Below are positions 62,937 to 64,000 of a DNA stretch of 64,000 nucleotides, in pieces. The position numbers and the translations under genes are program-made. The DNA comes from an uncultured bacterium (GTDB lineage: Bacteria > Cyanobacteriota > Vampirovibrionia > Obscuribacterales > Obscuribacteraceae), in NCBI GenBank assembly GCA_903835185.1, contig CAILLX010000071.1:1-64000 (forward strand), read 5' to 3'. How positions within the stretch are numbered: the stretch's first letter is position 1; each line of letters begins with the position of its first letter. The notes under the pieces were generated by a model that was not told the DNA's origin, searched no databases, and saw only the letters and a program-made list of their open reading frames with translations.

Positions 62937-63521
62937 ATGAAAACAGCTGTAATCGTTCACGGGACATCTAGCCGGGAGGAATACTACGATTCCGGTTTAC
63001 CGTCAGCCAGCAATTATCACTGGCTCCCCTGGCTGCAGAAACAGCTAATTGTGCATGACTATGCTGTCTACACACCAGAGATCCCGAATTCATGGGCTCC
63101 CCATTATCCTACCTGGAAGAAAGAGTTCGAACGGTTTGAAATTTCCAGCGAGACAGCTCTTGTTGGACATAGCTGCGGTGGCGGGTTTCTTACACGATGG
63201 TTAAGTGAGCATGCCGATATTCGCGTTGGTAAAGTCGTGCTGGTTGCTCCCTGGCTCGATCCTAAACGCACCAAGACAACAGACTTTTTCGACTTCGTAA
63301 TTGATCCTGCCCTGGCAAGTCGTACCAGTGGACTGACAATTTTCAATTCAGACAATGATGGGCAAGATGTGCAGAACAGTGTGTCCCTTCTAAGGGCTGC
63401 AATTCACAAGATCCAGTACCGCGAATTTCACAACTACGGTCATTTCTGCCTGAATGATATGAGAACAAGTGAATTCCCTGAATTACTTGCAGAGCTATTG
63501 AATTCCGACTGCTGTCAATAG
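62937..63521 (+). CDS. RBBP9/YdeN-like serine hydrolase
   Basis: 194 residues of alpha/beta-hydrolase fold. Nucleophile Ser in VGHSCGGGF (about residue 83), Asp in NSDNDGQD, His in NYGHFC near the end; TAVIVHGTSSREEYYDS forms the oxyanion strand. Substrate unknown. ATG 62937 fits the family N terminus; an in-frame TTG three codons earlier is possible. Confidence 0.85.
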   Translation: MKTAVIVHGTSSREEYYDSGLPSASNYHWLPWLQKQLIVHDYAVYTPEIPNSWAPHYPTWKKEFERFEISSETALVGHSCGGGFLTRWLSEHADIRVGKVVLVAPWLDPKRTKTTDFFDFVIDPALASRTSGLTIFNSDNDGQDVQNSVSLLRAAIHKIQYREFHNYGHFCLNDMRTSEFPELLAELLNSDCCQ

Positions 63522-63628
63522 AGCTGAATCACTGGTACCAATTCATTGACAAGCACTAGCTGACATCCTCAACCACAATGGTGTCTTGCGGCCATCAGTC
63601 AAAGATCATCAATTTATTCCCACTGCTC

Positions 63629-64000
63629 TTAGCGCTCGAACACGCCGCTGCTGTAAGGTCCATGCCCCTGGGTAACCAGTAGCAGGCAGGCAGCCATTTT
63701 AATGAGTTTATTTCTCAGACATACGTCAGCAGGATCTTTGCCCTTCATCGTGGCACGAAGTACCCGGCAGTTTTGGAACAAAGCTGTCATAGATACTTCA
63801 GATCTGGCTATTGTCATGCCATCAGCAAGATGAGTGACTCGAGTCCGTCTGCGTCCGACCAGATCTCCCCTCATGACTTGGGTCAGGCTCTTGTCCGAGC
63901 TGCTTACTATAAACTCAGAGCCAGCGTCAACATCAGTAGTGCGCTTACCAAGGGTGACTTTGACTGAACCCAATGCACCTTCATGAAGCGTGCGCACAGC
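63629..64000 (-). CDS. Partial hypothetical protein, runs off the right edge
   Basis: The frame is open from the stop at 63629 to the window end, at least 123 codons. It contains SVKVTLGKRTTDVDAGSEFI and the tail LRATMKGKDPADVCLRNKLI then KMAACLLLVTQGHGPYSSG. The first part has a slight FecR-like look (beta strands with GSxxxV). It cannot be assigned from this fragment. Confidence 0.45.
   Translation of the reverse strand, partial: AVRTLHEGALGSVKVTLGKRTTDVDAGSEFIVSSSDKSLTQVMRGDLVGRRRTRVTHLADGMTIARSEVSMTALFQNCRVLRATMKGKDPADVCLRNKLIKMAACLLLVTQGHGPYSSGVFER

Overview
This is bacterial chromosome of about 50% GC, densely coded on both strands. The set of families (GTP-independent housekeeping genes, rpsL-rpsG-fusA without tuf, KorAB-type 2-oxoacid:ferredoxin oxidoreductase, DUF4330 and HAS-barrel proteins known mainly from the cyanobacterial lineage, many secreted TPR and Pro-rich proteins of unknown function, no photosynthesis genes) suggests a non-photosynthetic relative of Cyanobacteria (Melainabacteria/Obscuribacterales type). 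That placement is an inference from protein families, not proven by a marker gene search.

Layout. 0.1-5.2 kb (minus): a cell-surface operon, in transcription order a class V aminotransferase resembling 2-aminoethylphosphonate transaminase, a CTP-type nucleotidyltransferase, a SAM methyltransferase, a TagB/TagF-like polymer transferase, and a polytopic glycosyltransferase. 5.3-8.5 kb (minus): smpB and a secreted GHL10 glycoside hydrolase. 8.9-14.5 kb (plus): a double-GNAT acetyltransferase, rpsL-rpsG, fusA, a small conserved protein, and tRNA-Val (minus). 15-20.8 kb: a Cys-motif membrane protein and a signalling group made of a CHASE3/PAS histidine kinase, a secreted TPR protein and a receiver-Ser/Thr-kinase fusion.

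20.7-24.25 kb: a complete RIT (recombinase-in-trio) element, three overlapping tyrosine recombinase genes inside perfect 35-bp terminal inverted repeats. It sits in the first codons of the receiver-kinase gene. The original first codons can still be read at the far end of the element, 3.5 kb away, and the element end supplies a substitute ATG that keeps frame and length.

24.4-33.9 kb: tRNA-Cys, a DegP/HtrA protease whose signal-peptide region carries an in-frame 119-bp MITE-like insertion, a lipoprotein, a phosphoribosyltransferase, a HAS-barrel protein, then icd, a small Sm-like protein, fmt, rsmB and a slipin. 34-42.4 kb: an S9 peptidase, a secreted repeat protein, two tandem paralogous PfkB (heptose-kinase-like) genes, a DUF4330 protein and an O-antigen-ligase-like protein. 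42.6-43.5 kb: a long gap with a candidate small RNA gene. 43.5-54.8 kb: OmpH/Skp, a predicted outer-membrane barrel, pth, gcvPA, lepB, a GAF-HD-GYP phosphodiesterase, and an RNase J paralogue that has lost several metal ligands. 55-64 kb: an acyl-CoA synthetase, hpt, a GNAT protein, korA-korB, an RBBP9-like hydrolase, and a partial gene at the right edge.

Two families of dispersed repeats run through the intergenic spaces: CGTAGGGGCG palindromes (five copies) and a GC-rich GCGGAGG repeat (three copies). All functional calls are by motif reading only; no database search was possible.
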